Of a DNA stretch of 64,000 nucleotides, positions 22,835-33,497 are shown piece by piece. Location of the stretch: assembly GCF_033115175.1 (NCBI RefSeq), contig NC_084845.1, forward strand, positions 808,501-872,500, written 5' to 3'. The number at the start of each line of letters is the position of its first letter. Positions within the stretch are counted from its first letter, which is position 1. Both the position numbers and the translations under genes were made by a program. This stretch comes from Lepus europaeus. Taxonomy: Eukaryota; Chordata; Mammalia; Lagomorpha; Leporidae. The notes under the pieces are model-generated. The model did no database searches. It saw only the letters and a program-made list of their open reading frames with translations, and had not been told where the DNA came from.

Positions 22835-23206
22835 ATAAATAAATGTTAATAAAATAAAGTATGTCCAGAGGTGTCACGAATGTGATATGCCAAGCAGAGT
22901 AGGATTCAACAGGCTTACTTCATGGTCCTGACCCCCAAGACCTTCTTGGTAAGGCTTGATAGGTCAGTAGGTGTTGGAGAGCAAGCACAGGGAATGGAGG
23001 AGGCAGTACATATAGCTGAATCTTGGCACTCAAAGGATCTATAGGAGGGAATCTGGGAAAAGAGTAGTGCCCATGGTCCAGCTATGGAAAGGAAAAGAGC
23101 AACCACCTTAGGAAAAAAAGGAAAAGCAGAGCCCATCCCAGAAAACCACATTTGTGGGGCCTTACCCAGAGAGACCATAAGTGCAAAGTATAGAAAGCAT
23201 TGTACA

Positions 23207-23246
23207 GGGGCTGGTGTGCCACTCTAACTCTGCTTTTCAAATAAAA
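23207..23246 (+). mobile_element. Miniature CSINE, head fused to tail
   Basis: Only GGGCTGGTGTG of the head and the ACTCTGCTTTTCAAATAAA tail remain. It is flanked by AAAGCATTGTACAG and AAAGCATTTTACCA, an imperfect TSD. Either it was internally deleted before insertion or it shrank later. It splits the KRAB-A exon. Confidence 0.65.
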
Positions 23247-23278
23247 AAAGCATTTTACCATGATACAAGACTGAGTTT

Positions 23279-23600
23279 TTGTTTTTTTAAGATTTATTTT
23301 TTACAAAGAGGCAGAGGCAGAGGGAAGCAGAGAGAAAAAGAGAGGTCTTCCATCCACTGGTGCACTCCCCAAATGACTGCAATGGCCGGAGCTGGGCCAA
23401 TCCAAAGCCAGGGGCCAGGAACTTCTTCCAGGTCTCCCACACAGATACAGGGGCCCAAGGACTTGGGCCATTTTCTATTGCTTTCCTAGGCCACAGCAGA
23501 GAGCTGGATCAGAAGTGGAGCAGCCAGGACTTGAACTGGTACCCCTATGGGATGCCAGCACTGCAGGCAGTGGCTTTTACCCACTATGCCACAGTGCTGC
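23279..23600 (-). mobile_element. CSINE inserted in the KRAB-A exon
   Basis: Full-length minus-strand copy. CTGAGTTT occurs at 23271-23278 and 23611-23618, part of a longer diverged TSD made of KRAB exon sequence. Confidence 0.9.
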
Positions 23601-23956
23601 CACAGCCTCTCTGAGTTTCTACAAGGAACCCTAACTCCTCCCAAGAGGAGTACACAAACCTGTGCTCCAGGGCCCAGCATGATGTACAGCTAAGTGCATA
23701 GGCAGTCTCTCTCCTCCAGGATTCTTTATAATCTCCACAAATCCACTTTCCTTTTCAATTCCCCAGTTAACATGGGATACCAGGTCCTAGTGTGATTAGT
23801 GCCAGCTCTCTCCTTACATTCCATAGTCATTTTGTCCAGCCTAGAATAACAGGCAGCAGGTAGAGAGGCACCGTTCACACTCTGGGTCTCACATATGGGG
23901 CCCAATCTCCTGACAGTTCCTCTGGGGGTCCAGTTTATTTCTCCCTTACCAATCTT

Positions 23957-24204
23957 TTAAAAATATATTTATAACTTCCATCTACTTAAAAGGCAGAGCA
24001 CCTGTGTGCATGTGAGAGTGTGAGAGAAAAAGAGAAAAGAGAGAGAAACCACTGGTTCCCTCCCCAAATGCTCGCCACAGCAAAGACCGGACCAGGAGTC
24101 TGGAACTCCATGGAGTCTCACATATGGGTGGCATGGGCCCCCGGATGCCTAAGTAGGGATGTGGATCAGAAGCTGAGTAACCAGGACTTGTCCCAAGAAG
24201 CATT
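23957..24204 (-). mobile_element. Old, diverged CSINE, split by a younger one
   Basis: The order of motifs fits an older CSINE class, and the element continues at 24536-24576 (AAGCAGCATTTCAACTATTG). CCAAGAAGCAT and CCAAGCAGCAT mark the TSD of the intruder. Confidence 0.7.
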
Positions 24205-24206
24205 TT

Positions 24207-24235
24207 TTTGTTTTTTTAATTTGACAGGTAGAGTT

Positions 24236-24270
<35 letters not shown>

Positions 24271-24534
24271 AAGGTCTTCCTTCCGTTGGTTCACTCCCCA
24301 AATGGCCACTGTGGCTGAAGCTGCGCTGATCTGAAGCCAGGAGCCAGGTGCTTCGTCCTGGTCTCCCATGCAGGTGCAGGGGCCCAAGCACTTGGGCCAT
24401 CCTCCACTGCCCTCCCGGGCCACAGCAGAGAGCTGGACTGGAAGAGGAGCAACTGGGACTAGAACCCAGCGCCCTTATGGGATGCCGGCACTGAAGGCAG
24501 AGGATTAACCAAGTGAGCCACAGCGCCAGCCCCC
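24207..24534 (-). mobile_element. CSINE nested in an older CSINE
   Basis: Full-length minus-strand copy with (GA)n tract and the GCCGGCACTG..GAGCCACAGCGCC head. Confidence 0.9.
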
Positions 24535-24674
24535 CAAGCAGCATTTCAACTATTGCTCCACAATGGCCACCCCTCCTACATAAATCTGAACTCACGATGC
24601 TCTCAAAATCCCACCATACCAGAGCCCTAGGCCCATGAATGCACACTCTATCTCCATGTGGCTATCACTTTTTA

Positions 24675-24936
24675 TTTTATTTTATTTATTTATTTATTTT
24701 TAACAGGCAGAGTGGACAGTGAGAGAGAGAGAGAGAGACAGAGAGAAAGGTCTTCCTTTGCCGTTGGTTCACCCTCCAATGGCCGCCACGGTAGCACGCT
24801 GCAGCCTTGGCCACAGCAGAGAGCTGGCCTGGAAGAGGGGCAACCGGGACAGGATCGGTGCCCCAACCGGGACTAGAACCCGGTGTGCCGGTGCCGCAAG
24901 GCGGAGGATTAGCCTAGTGAGCCGCGGTGCCGGCCC
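24675..24936 (-). mobile_element. CSINE with internal deletion and perfect TSD
   Basis: A perfect 15-bp TSD GGCTATCACTTTTTA lies at 24660-24674 and 24937-24951. About 100 bp of the usual core are missing between GCACGCTGCAG and CTTGGCCACAGC. The intact TSD indicates a recent insertion. Confidence 0.9.
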
Positions 24937-24954
24937 GGCTATCACTTTTTAACC

Positions 24955-25400
24955 CACAACTCTTGTGCATCTATGGAGACCCACAGCTCTGGCCTCCACA
25001 CATACAAATCTGCACACAGCATTCAAAGAATGCATCCAGGATCACATTCAGCCCCAGTCAATGGCTCAACAGCCCCAGTTGTAATGAACTCAGTTCTTAA
25101 ATTTTCCTCTCCTGGCTCTATTTTTTGCTACAGTTCAGCACAGAGAACCATATACAAACCTCAGACAAACTTGGCCCTTTTCCACTTTGATGTTATACTG
25201 CTAAGGATGCTACATCATTGTCAGTCACAGGTTTCTTTTCAACATATTCAAAGCCCACACTCATTTGGCCTCTACCCCAAGCACAGTGAAAAACTGAAAA
25301 ACTCCTCAGGTTCCACCAAAGGTCACCAGAGAAGCCTGGGGGCAGATTAAGAGGTTATTTGAATATAAGCAGTTCTGGTCTCACTGCCATCTCACTTGCA
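24955..25400. other. Intronic sequence, no recognisable feature
   Basis: A 125-codon plus-strand ORF (24973-25350) has no domain or family signature and lies antisense within the zinc-finger locus. I do not consider it a gene. Confidence 0.4.
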
Positions 25401-25403
25401 TGA

Positions 25404-25615
25404 AGGTACTTCAACAAGTTTGTGCAAAATATAATTAGAAGATGTCTATTTTAGCACAGAAAAAGTTTAAAAACCCATGCAGTTTCTTGTAATATGCATT
25501 TTCTATGAACTTTTTGTAGACCCCCCATATGCATGGATCTCAAAATTTTTGCACCAAAATATACTCATCTTTTAATTCCATTCTCTACAAACTTTTTGTA
25601 GTTTCCTCAACATTC
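25404..25615. mobile_element. Mariner-derived (MARNA-like) element
   Basis: GAAGGTACTTCAACAAGTTT at the left and CTACAAACTTTTTGTAGTTT at the right are related to mariner-family ends. The middle ATTTTTGCACCAAAATATAC is typical of MARNA. The copy appears rearranged, with a second half in inverted order. Confidence 0.5.
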
Positions 25616-25677
25616 ACTTCATTTCCACTTTCTCCCTCGAATACTTTGCCACCTGCCGGACTCTATTTTTTTCCCCC

Positions 25678-26006
25678 AAAGATTTATTTACTTATTTGAA
25701 AGTCAGAGTTACAGAGAAAGGAAGAGACAGAGACAGAGCAAGAAAGATCTTTCATTCATTAGTCCACTCCCCAAATGGTCACAATGGACAGGGCTGGACC
25801 AGACTGAAGCCAGGAGTCAGGAGCTTCCTCCAGGTCTCTCCCATGGGTGCAGGGGCTCAAGCACTTCGGCCATCTTCCACTGCTTTCCCAAGCATATTAG
25901 CAGAGAGCTGGATCAGAAGTTGGGCAGCTGGCACTTGAACGAGCGCCCATATGTGATGCCAGTGTTACAGCTGGCAGTTTTACCCACTACACAATGCCTG
26001 CCCCCA
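25678..26006 (-). mobile_element. CSINE, full length
   Basis: Starts AAAGATTTATTTACTTATTT and ends at the head CACTACACAATGCCTGCCCC. Moderately diverged. Confidence 0.88.
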
Positions 26007-27478
26007 GACTGTAATCTTCCCTCTCCTCCCATTGGCTAAATCCTCCCTTTCCAGTCTCTTACATATGCCTTCTACCACCACTGGAAATGCTACCATGACA
26101 AAAAAATTTTCTAATCTGGATACCCAACTCTTACCTGATCCACATACTGGCTGGCACCTTGAGAATGTCTCCAACTTAAATTCCTTCCCTGAACTTCAGA
26201 CTTCTGTGTTCCCTTGACACCTCCACTTAGGTATTTTGATACCAGATTCAACTTAGCCAAAACTACACTCCCAACTATTAGCTCTGAAAGTTACTTCTAT
26301 AACCAACTTTGACATCTCAGTTGAGGACTCTTCAATCTTTATGATTTCTCAGCCTCTTCTGCTCACCATCCACATCCAAAAACCCAGTTCTCCTATTTAA
26401 AAAAAAAAAAAAACAAAACAAAAAAACAAAAACAAAAACAAAAACACAGAAGTCAGCCACATTTCCCATCTCCACGTCCACCTACTCCTGCCACTAGAGT
26501 CAAAGAGTGGCAATAAACTCTTCACTGATCCCCTTCCCTTGTTCTCACCCCCAGAGTATTTTCTTCACTATACAGCCGCAGAAAGCCAAGAGGACGAAAA
26601 GTCAGAACACTCTCTTCTTCAGCTTCAAATCTTCCAGGGCTGCTATCACTTCCCCAGAAGAAACCTAGGTCCTCAGGCTACTATTCCTGGACTATATCCC
26701 GTCCCTGCTCTCTGACCCCACCAGACATAAAGGAGTCCTGAGATTCCCTGAACACGTCCAGTTCAGCCTCAAGGGAAGCATTTGCTTCCACTCCGTACTT
26801 CATGGTCTCACTTGCCAGAAATGAAGACCTACACAATTACATAACAGAATCCAGGACACATGGCTTTTGGGGATCCCTCAACCCCTCAAACCAAATGGCA
26901 GACAGAAAAGTAAAGATTTCCAGGACATCACCATTTCCCATACCATGTTGCCCAGCTCACAGGGGTAGAACTGGGACTGGGCTAAGTGAGAGCTGGAGAT
27001 ACTCTACTTACATGCATGTGGTAACCTGGCAGAAAGAGGAAGGCTGGTAGCTGCTGGTCACCACAGTGCATTCTCATGAAATAACCTGTTTCCCTAACTC
27101 CTCACTTGGCTTTTGGCAAGGATGATTTTCAGTTGTCTAACTGCAGAAATTTAGGTCTGACCTGTGAGTCAGTGTCCTGACCTTAAAGTGGGGATAACAA
27201 TGGCAGTTTTAACATCTTGGCAGATGAAGTGCAAATGATGCAAAGGAACTGATGAGTTGTTTTATGTGCTTTTAAGAGAATGTATTTAAGGAAATGTGTT
27301 TTGAAGAAACAGTGTTTAAAACTTTCTATTGTAATTCAATACTTAAAGGCAAATTAACAATTCAACCAACAGTTGGTGTAAGTTTCTTATATACAGATGT
27401 TCCTTGACTTATGACAGGGTTATGATCCAATAAACCCATAATGAGATGAAACCACTGTAAATCAAAAACGTATTTGAT
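26007..27478. other. Intron or intergenic, no recognisable exon
   Basis: An A-rich (CAAAAA)n tract lies at about 26399-26446. The rest has no gene I can recognise. Confidence 0.45.
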
Positions 27479-27480
27479 GA

Positions 27481-27792
27481 GGCCAGTGCTGTGGCATAGT
27501 GAGTAAAGCTGCCACCTGCAGCACTAGCACCCCATATGGGTGCCAGTTTGAGTCCCAGCTGCTTTATTTCCAATCCAGCTCCCTACTGATGCTGCTGGGA
27601 GCAGTGGAAGATGGACCAAGTACTTGGGCCTCTGTACCCATGTGAGACCTGGAAGAGGCTCCTGGCTCTTGGCTTTGGCCTGGCACAGCCTTGATTGCTG
27701 CAGAGTGAACCAGCGGATGGAAGGTCTCTCTCTGCCTCTGCTTCTCTGTGACTCTTTCAAATAAATGAATAAATATTAAAAAAAAAAAAAAG
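27481..27792 (+). mobile_element. CSINE, full length
   Basis: Head GGCCAGTGCTGTGGCATAGT, tail AAATGAATAAATATTAAAA followed by poly-A. Confidence 0.9.
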
Positions 27793-28347
27793 GCATTTGA
27801 CATAACTATCTACTGAACATCGTATCTTAGCCTACCCTAACTAAAGATGTTCAAAACATTTCACCAGTCTACATTTGGGTAGTCATCTAACAAAAAACTT
27901 ATTTTATAATAAAGCATTGAACATCTCCTGTAGTTTATTGAATACTACTCTAAAGTGAGAAACACAATGTTTGCATGGGTATGCTTTCGCACCACCATAA
28001 ATCAAAAAACAATAGTAAGTCAAAGACATTCACTTTTTTTAATGTTTGGTTGCCTATATGTTTGCTAGGTCCTTTTGCCAAACCAGCCTACTTTGAAAAT
28101 GAACCACCAGTGGTCCTTCATTACAGATGTTCACATCTCTCCTTACCCTACAATAGTCTGTGGAAATGACTGGTTGGGGCTGGGGCTGGGGCTGCTCCAC
28201 TAAACCAGAATCAAAGGTAGTGCCCATAGGGTGAGAGATCTTTAGCACCCATGTCTAGGAGAGTTAAAAAGAGGTTTGATACTCCTTCACTCACAATCAC
28301 ATCTAATAGCCACGAAATCTCGCTGGTTCTTTTTATTTATTTATATT
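27793..28347. other. Unassigned, with (GGGGCT)n at 28175-28194
   Basis: A short run of GGGGCT repeats. No exon recognised. Confidence 0.4.
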
Positions 28348-28651
28348 TTTTAAAGATTAATTAATTTATTTGAAAGGCAGAGTTACAGAGAGGCAGAGAG
28401 GGAGGGAGAGAAAGAGAGGTCTTCCATCCATTGGTTCACTCCCCAGCTGGCCCTAACACCAGGAGATGGACAGGAGCTTCTTCCTGGTCTCCCACGTAGG
28501 TGCAGGGGCCCAGGGACTTGGGCCATCTTCCACTGCTTTCCCAGGCGGATTAGCAGGGAGCTGAATTGGAAGTGGAGTGGCAGGGACTCAAACCGCGACC
28601 ATATGGGACGCCAGCACTGCAGGTGGTTTTACCTGCTATGCAGTGCCAGCT
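28348..28651 (-). mobile_element. CSINE
   Basis: TTTATTTGAAAGGCAGAGTT and a (GA)n tract at the left. The head lies at about 28640. Confidence 0.88.
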
Positions 28652-28689
28652 TCTGGTTCTGTCTTAAAACCTATCCAGAATCTAATGAC

Positions 28690-28714
28690 ACCCCCCCCCC
28701 CCCCCCCCGCCCCC
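28690..28714. repeat. Poly-C tract
   Basis: About 18 C in a row, then GCCCCCG. Confidence 0.95.
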
Positions 28715-28848
28715 GACTTCTAGTCATTGATCTGGTCTGGCTATAACTGCAACACTCCTGGAATTTGTTGTGGCCTCACCAGTCCCCCACTTCCATTCCC
28801 TTCATGCACATTTCACGTTTAAGCCTGCTTTCTCTCGTGAAAACACTG

Positions 28849-28874
28849 AAACACACACACACACACACACACAC
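28849..28874. repeat. (CA)n microsatellite at a SINE tail
   Basis: About 13 CA units. They replace the A-tail side of the adjacent CSINE. Confidence 0.95.
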
Positions 28875-29137
28875 TATTCGAAAGAGTTACAGAGAGAGAA
28901 AAGCAGAGAGGGGTCTTCCACCCCGCGGTCCACTCCCCAAAGTAGTCACCAAGGGCCAGGGCCCAGGCAGGCAGGAGCCAGGAGCCTCGTCTCCCACGTG
29001 GGTGCAGGGGCCCAAGCGTGGGACACGTCCGCTGCTTTCCCAGGCCACTGGCAGGGAGCTGGATCCGAAGTGGAGCAGCCGGGACAAGAACCGGTGTCAA
29101 AAGTGGCTGCTTTACGCCTCACGTCAGAACTCTGGCC
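28875..29137 (-). mobile_element. CSINE, GC-rich
   Basis: TTCGAAAGAGTTACAGAGAG to ACTCTGGCCCC. It borders the CpG-rich stretch. Confidence 0.8.
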
Positions 29138-29169
29138 CCTTCACTGCTTTTAAAATCCCTTTTCCTGTC

Positions 29170-29900
29170 AAGTTTCTCCGCCCTCGAAACGAGGGCGCCC
29201 CTCCTCTCACTGTGGCGTCACAGGCCTGACGGCCCCCGCCCACGCTGCGCTGCCGGCAGAGAACCCCGCGTTCCCGACGCTCCCGGCTCAGCCGCACCGC
29301 CTTAGCTCCGGCCGGTCCCTTGTGCGCCCAAAACCTGCCCACGCCCCACTGCGATGGCCGCCAGAAAGGCTACCCCAAGAGCATTCCGGTGCTGGACACT
29401 AGGGCCTGGGCTGCACTGACCTAAACGGATGCCCCTAGCGCTTTAGGACCCGGAGGTGAGGGTCGGGACGGGTGAGGTTCCAAGAACGCAGCACCTACCT
29501 AGGCTCGGTCCATCCCTGAGGCCAGTGCCATCACGGCCTGTGGACAGTACCAAGTGGCGACCCGGCACGGCCGTCACCTGTTGGTGGTGGAGCGGAGGCC
29601 TTCGTGGGCGCCGCCACGGCCAAGCCTTTCTGCAGTACAGACAGCGTCAGCTCCTGGGCCTTCTGTCCACTAGGAACCCACCCGACGCCCCAAAAGCGCC
29701 GACAATATGTCCACCGCGAAGAAGATGACGGAAGTCCCGCCTTGACGCCGCCCGTTCGCAGGAAGCGCAGAGGCTTCTGGGTAGTGTAGTTCCTGTCGAG
29801 TAGCCGGCTTTGGGGATGCGCTGACGCCCCGCCTCCTAGGCGAAGGCCCAACGGTACAGCCTCCCCTGAGAAATGGAGCTCTGAGGGCAGGGCTTCCCCC
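29170..29900 (-). promoter_or_regulatory. CpG-rich probable promoter of the zinc-finger locus
   Basis: A CpG-dense island in an otherwise CpG-poor region. On the minus strand at 29772-29790 lies ACTACACTACCCAGAAGCC, close to the ZNF143/STAF site found in many KRAB-ZNF promoters. A GC-rich first-exon-like stretch follows it, with a candidate splice donor CAACAG|GTGACGG near 29578. Before that donor the frame reads AVAAPTKASAPPPT, similar in style to the short first coding exon of KRAB-ZNFs, but with GTG where an ATG might be expected. ETS-like GACGGAAGTCC lies near 29730 on the plus strand. Direction and start site are inferred. Confidence 0.6.
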
Positions 29901-29929
29901 CGCTTACGGGACCGCGGACTTAAGGTCCT

Positions 29930-30189
29930 GCTTGGGTGCCCAAAATCCCTGTTGGAGTGCGTGGGTTCCAGTCCCGACTCTGCCTGTTTCTGGCTTCCTG
30001 CTAATGGGCACCCTAGGAGACAGCAGCTGATAGCGATAGCTAGCGGCTCAGTAGTTGATTCCTCGTCACCCACCTTGGGAGACCCGGGTTGAGTTGATCT
30101 CCCGGCTTCAACCTGGCCCGGCGCTGGCTGCTGCCGGCCATCTGTGGAGTGGAACAGTGACGGGATGATCTTTCTACCATTCAAATACA

Positions 30190-30190
<1 letters not shown>
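29930..30190 (+). mobile_element. Old diverged CSINE
   Basis: TGGGTTCCAGTCCCGACTCT, GCTTCCTGCTAATGGGCACC and TTCAACCTGGCCCGGCGCTG are in CSINE order. A 219-codon minus-strand ORF that crosses it is a by-product of GC-rich sequence. Confidence 0.65.

Positions 30191-30221
<31 letters not shown>
30190..30221. repeat. (AAT)n microsatellite
   Basis: About ten ATA/AAT units in a SINE tail. Confidence 0.95.
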
Positions 30222-30222
<1 letters not shown>

Positions 30223-30224
30223 GT

Positions 30225-30780
30225 TAATGGCCCATACCAGCCAGGATCGTGGAAACATATAAAAACGAATTATTTCATGTGGCCCCAAAGGTAAAAAAAC
30301 AGACCACTTCAAATGTCATTCTGAGGCACTCAGTCCACTCATACTTGGAATAAGAGCAGGACGGAGAGGAGACAAGAAATTCACAGCCAAAGCAGGTTTA
30401 TTAACAAAGAAAAAAAATAAAATAAAGCTGAGAAAGGCTAACTGCTGGCAGACACCTAGGGCAAACAGGTGGCAGAGGGCCCAGCCCTCCAGCAGGCTGG
30501 GTCTTAATAGCTTTGGGGAGGGTAAGGGTCAGGAGTTGGGCTAGTTGTATGGGTTTTGCGCTGGCTTTCCAAACTCAGTGGGCCTCCCTCTCTGTGAGCC
30601 AGGTTAGTTGGAGCAGAGTGCAGAGGGTGGGTGGGGAACAGTACAGGGCTTGTTGTTGAGCTGGTTTAAGACCGTAAGGGCAAAGGAGTCAGGGACTGGA
30701 ACTCCTTCTAGGCAAGGAGCTAAAATGGCTGAGGCTTGTATCTTTGCTCCAATACTTTCTTGGTTCTAAAAATACATGTA
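30225..30780 (-). mobile_element. Possible LTR, unclassified
   Basis: On the minus strand, a GC-rich stretch leads to AATAAACCTGC near 30390, in LTR fashion. Ends and TSD were not found. It could equally be unique DNA. Confidence 0.25.
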
Positions 30781-30782
30781 AA

Positions 30783-31086
30783 GGGGCTGGTGCTGTTGTA
30801 TAGCGAGTAAAGCTGCTGCCTGCCTTGCCGGCATCCCATATGGGCGCCGGTTCAAGGTCCAGCTGCTCCACTTCTGATCCAGCTCTCTGCTATAGCCTGG
30901 GAAAGCAGTAGAAGATGGCCCAAGTCCTTGGGCCCTGCACCCAGGTGCAAGACCTGGAGGCAGCTCCTGGCTCCTGGCTCCAGTGCGGCCAACTGGGCAG
31001 TGAATCGGCAGATGGAAGACCTCTCTCCCTGCTTCTGCTCTCTGTAACTCTGCCTTTCAAATAAATAAATAATTTTTTTTTAAAAA
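30783..31086 (+). mobile_element. CSINE, full length
   Basis: Head GGGGCTGGTGCTGTTGTATA, tail CAAATAAATAAATAATTT. ACATGTA flanks both sides. Confidence 0.9.
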
Positions 31087-31089
31087 ACA

Positions 31090-31425
31090 CATGTAGAGGG
31101 AAGCTTTAATTCAGTTTTGTGAGCATCAACTGGGTCGGAGGTAAAAGAGAACTGTCCATAGAGAAAGCCATGGAATGGAAGAATTGCCTCCAGGCAGTGG
31201 CTGTGGGGATGTTGGAGCTCCCAAGTGAACTAATGTGGCATTTTTCTACTGGTTTCTTCAAAGTTTTCCTGACTGGACCATAAAGAGGAAGACATGAGAA
31301 GAATTACTGGCTGCCCTGATGCAGATGGTCAAGCAGGCACTTTTATGCTTGAATAGTGAATGGTGGCGTCCAACCAAGAGGGCAACACTCATATCAGAAT
31401 TGTACTTCCCAGTTCCAAAGAAGAC
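31090..31425. other. Unassigned spacer
   Basis: Nothing recognised. Confidence 0.4.
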
Positions 31426-31437
31426 ATGCTTATTTTT

Positions 31438-31797
31438 CTTTCTTTCTTTCTTTTTTTTTTTTTTTTTGATAGGCAGAGTGGACAGTGAGAGAGAGAGAGA
31501 CAGAGAGAAAGGTCTTCCTTTGCTGTTGGTTCACCCTCCAATGGCCGCTGCGGCCGGCGCGCTGCAGCCGGTGCACCGCGCTGATCCGAAGCCAGGAGCC
31601 AGGTGCTTCTCCTGGTCTCCCATGGGGTGCAGGGCCCAAGCACTTGGGCCATCCTCCACTGCACTCCCGGGCCACAGCAGAGAGCTGGCCTGGAAGAGGG
31701 GCAACCGGGACAGAATCCGGCGCCCCGACTGGGACTGGAACCTGGTGTGCCAGTGCCGCAGGCAGAGGATTAGCTTATTGAGCCATGGCGCCGGCCG
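31438..31797 (-). mobile_element. CSINE, GC-rich subtype, 12-bp TSD
   Basis: A perfect TSD ATGCTTATTTTT lies at 31426-31437 and 31798-31809. Poly-T and (TTTC)n at the left are the tail of this minus-strand copy. A recent insertion. A 225-codon plus-strand ORF runs through it and is not a gene. Confidence 0.93.
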
Positions 31798-31809
31798 ATG
31801 CTTATTTTT

Positions 31810-32718
31810 AAGAATATGCCACCTCTCTGAAAAGGAGAAGGCCGTCACAAATGTTTTTATGTGCCAAGATGGGGTTGACATGGCCCTAACACTGGTAGCA
31901 TATGTGCAAAGATGCCATCTGAACTCAGAAATAAAGACTTGGAACACCATGACCTCATTTATGAGTTATTTCCTGGGAAATGATTTTTCAAATTGAAAGT
32001 TGAGATTATTTATGGTTTTAAAAGAAGGGATGTGTTCTTTTCTGTATTTCTCTTTTTCATTCTGGAACAACAAGCCATAATACTTTAGGTCAATGTTATT
32101 CTCATTTTCCCTTAACAAAAACATATTCTTCGTATCTCATTGCCTTATTTATATGAAAAAGAACATAAGAACACATGCTTACTATTCATGGTTATTTCTC
32201 CTATTATTTTCAGCTGTTGTGTTTTCATCTATTGATTATGGTCTTTAGCCATTAGTAAACTTTTACAGAGAAAGCCAGGCAGTAGATGACTTTGCATAGT
32301 CTGTCACAAAGCAGACTAGAACATTTTTAAGTGACATTTTATGTCACTATTTTATACTTATATACCACTTCACAGTACAGATTCTCAATGTGGCAAAAAT
32401 AACATTTATTGACAGATTCATGTATCTTTAGCTTCTCTATGCTGTGTAAAAATAAGAGGACAAAATCATATAAAGTTAAGTTCACAAGTGAGTGTTTCAC
32501 TAGTTTATCTTAGAAACTAATTAGACATTTAATGAATACCTATTACTTAATTTAACTTGTCCTAACTTTAAAGTCACAGTTTACTAAACAGATGTTGAAA
32601 ACTGTTTCATACAAACATATTATAGCATTAAACAAAGCTAGACATTACCTAAGTTATTTCCTTATTAACTACTTTTGTAGCATATAATTGTTAGACAAGT
32701 ATGGAAAAAGCAAAAACC
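31810..32718. other. AT-rich intergenic sequence
   Basis: No feature recognised. Confidence 0.45.
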
Positions 32719-32966
32719 AGGTGGGTATTTGGTGCAGTGATTAAGACACTGCTTGGAATATCCACATCTATGTTGTAGTGCCTGGTTCAAGTTTTCTCTT
32801 CTGCTCTAGATCCTGCTGATGCACACCCTGGGAGTCAGCAGCTCATGGCTCAATACGTGGGTCCCTGCCACCCACATAGGAGACCTGGATGAAGTTCTGG
32901 ACACCTGCCTTTGAACTGGTCCAACCCTGGCTGTTGCTGGCAGTTAGGGAGTGAACCATCAGATGG

Positions 32967-33002
<36 letters not shown>

Positions 33003-33042
33003 TCTCCTTTCAAATTAAATTATAATAAATAAAATTTAAAAA
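32719..33042 (+). mobile_element. Old CSINE class
   Basis: GGTGGGTATTTGGTGCAGTG head, GTGGGTCCCTGCCACCCACA middle, (CT)n and AATAAATAAAATTTAAAA tail. Confidence 0.8.
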
Positions 33043-33049
33043 ATGGATT

Positions 33050-33141
33050 GGGGCCGGTGTTGTGGTATAGCCAGTAAAGCTGCTGCCTGCAATGCTGGCA
33101 TCCCATATGGGTGTCAGTTCGAGTCCTGGCTGCTCCACTTT
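33050..33141 (+). mobile_element. CSINE 5' third only
   Basis: A normal head and CCCATATGGG segment stop abruptly at CTGCTCCACTT, where the T-tract of the next SINE starts. The 3' part does not resume after that SINE, so it was lost by deletion. Confidence 0.8.
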
Positions 33142-33497
33142 TTTTTTTTAAGATTTATTTATTTTATTTGAAATGCAGAGTTACAGAGAGACAGAGGGAG
33201 AGAGGGAGAGAGGGAGAGAGAGAGAGAGAAGGAGATCTTTCTATCTGCTAGTTCACTCCCCAGATGGCCACCAACAGCTGGAGCTGGTCTGATCCGAAGC
33301 CAGGAGCCAGGGGCTTCTTCTGGGTCTCCCATGGAGGTAGCAGGGGCCCTAGCACTTGGGTCATCTCTGCTGCTTTCCCAGGCCATTAGCAGGGAGTTGG
33401 GTAGGAAGTGGAGCATCTGGGACTCCAACCAGCACCCATATGGGATGCTGGCACTGCAGATGGCAGATTAACCTGCTGTGCCACAATGCCAACCCGC
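33142..33497 (-). mobile_element. CSINE, full length
   Basis: T-tract, TTTAAGATTTATTTATTTTA, (GA)n and a head ending at CCACAATGCCAACCC. Confidence 0.9.

Larger units (their letters stand above)
23166..23680 (-). pseudogene. KRAB-A exon remnant broken by two CSINEs
   Basis: Three pieces in order on the minus strand recall a KRAB A-box exon. At 23680-23611 the frame reads like the N-terminal half (VYSSWEELGFLVETQR, compared with the usual VYFSxEEWxLLDxAQR). At 23278-23247 the next residues (SLYHGKML, for CLYxDVML) follow a minus-strand CSINE. At 23206-23166 the end of the exon (..CTTTGCACTTAT..CTCTCTGG) runs into a donor GTAAGG. A one-base shift also occurs in the last piece. Both SINE insertions have recognisable TSDs of KRAB sequence. 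The exon lies 2 kb upstream of the finger exon, as expected for this gene family. It cannot encode a working KRAB domain. Confidence 0.75.

Noticed and set aside
24973-25350. 125-codon plus-strand ORF within the zinc-finger intron
   Set aside because: No domain, no splice or promoter signal, and it is not bounded by recognisable gene features.
29531-30190. 219-codon minus-strand ORF over the CpG island
   Set aside because: It crosses a SINE, has no domain, and is long only because GC-rich DNA has few stops. Part of it may be a first exon, noted separately.
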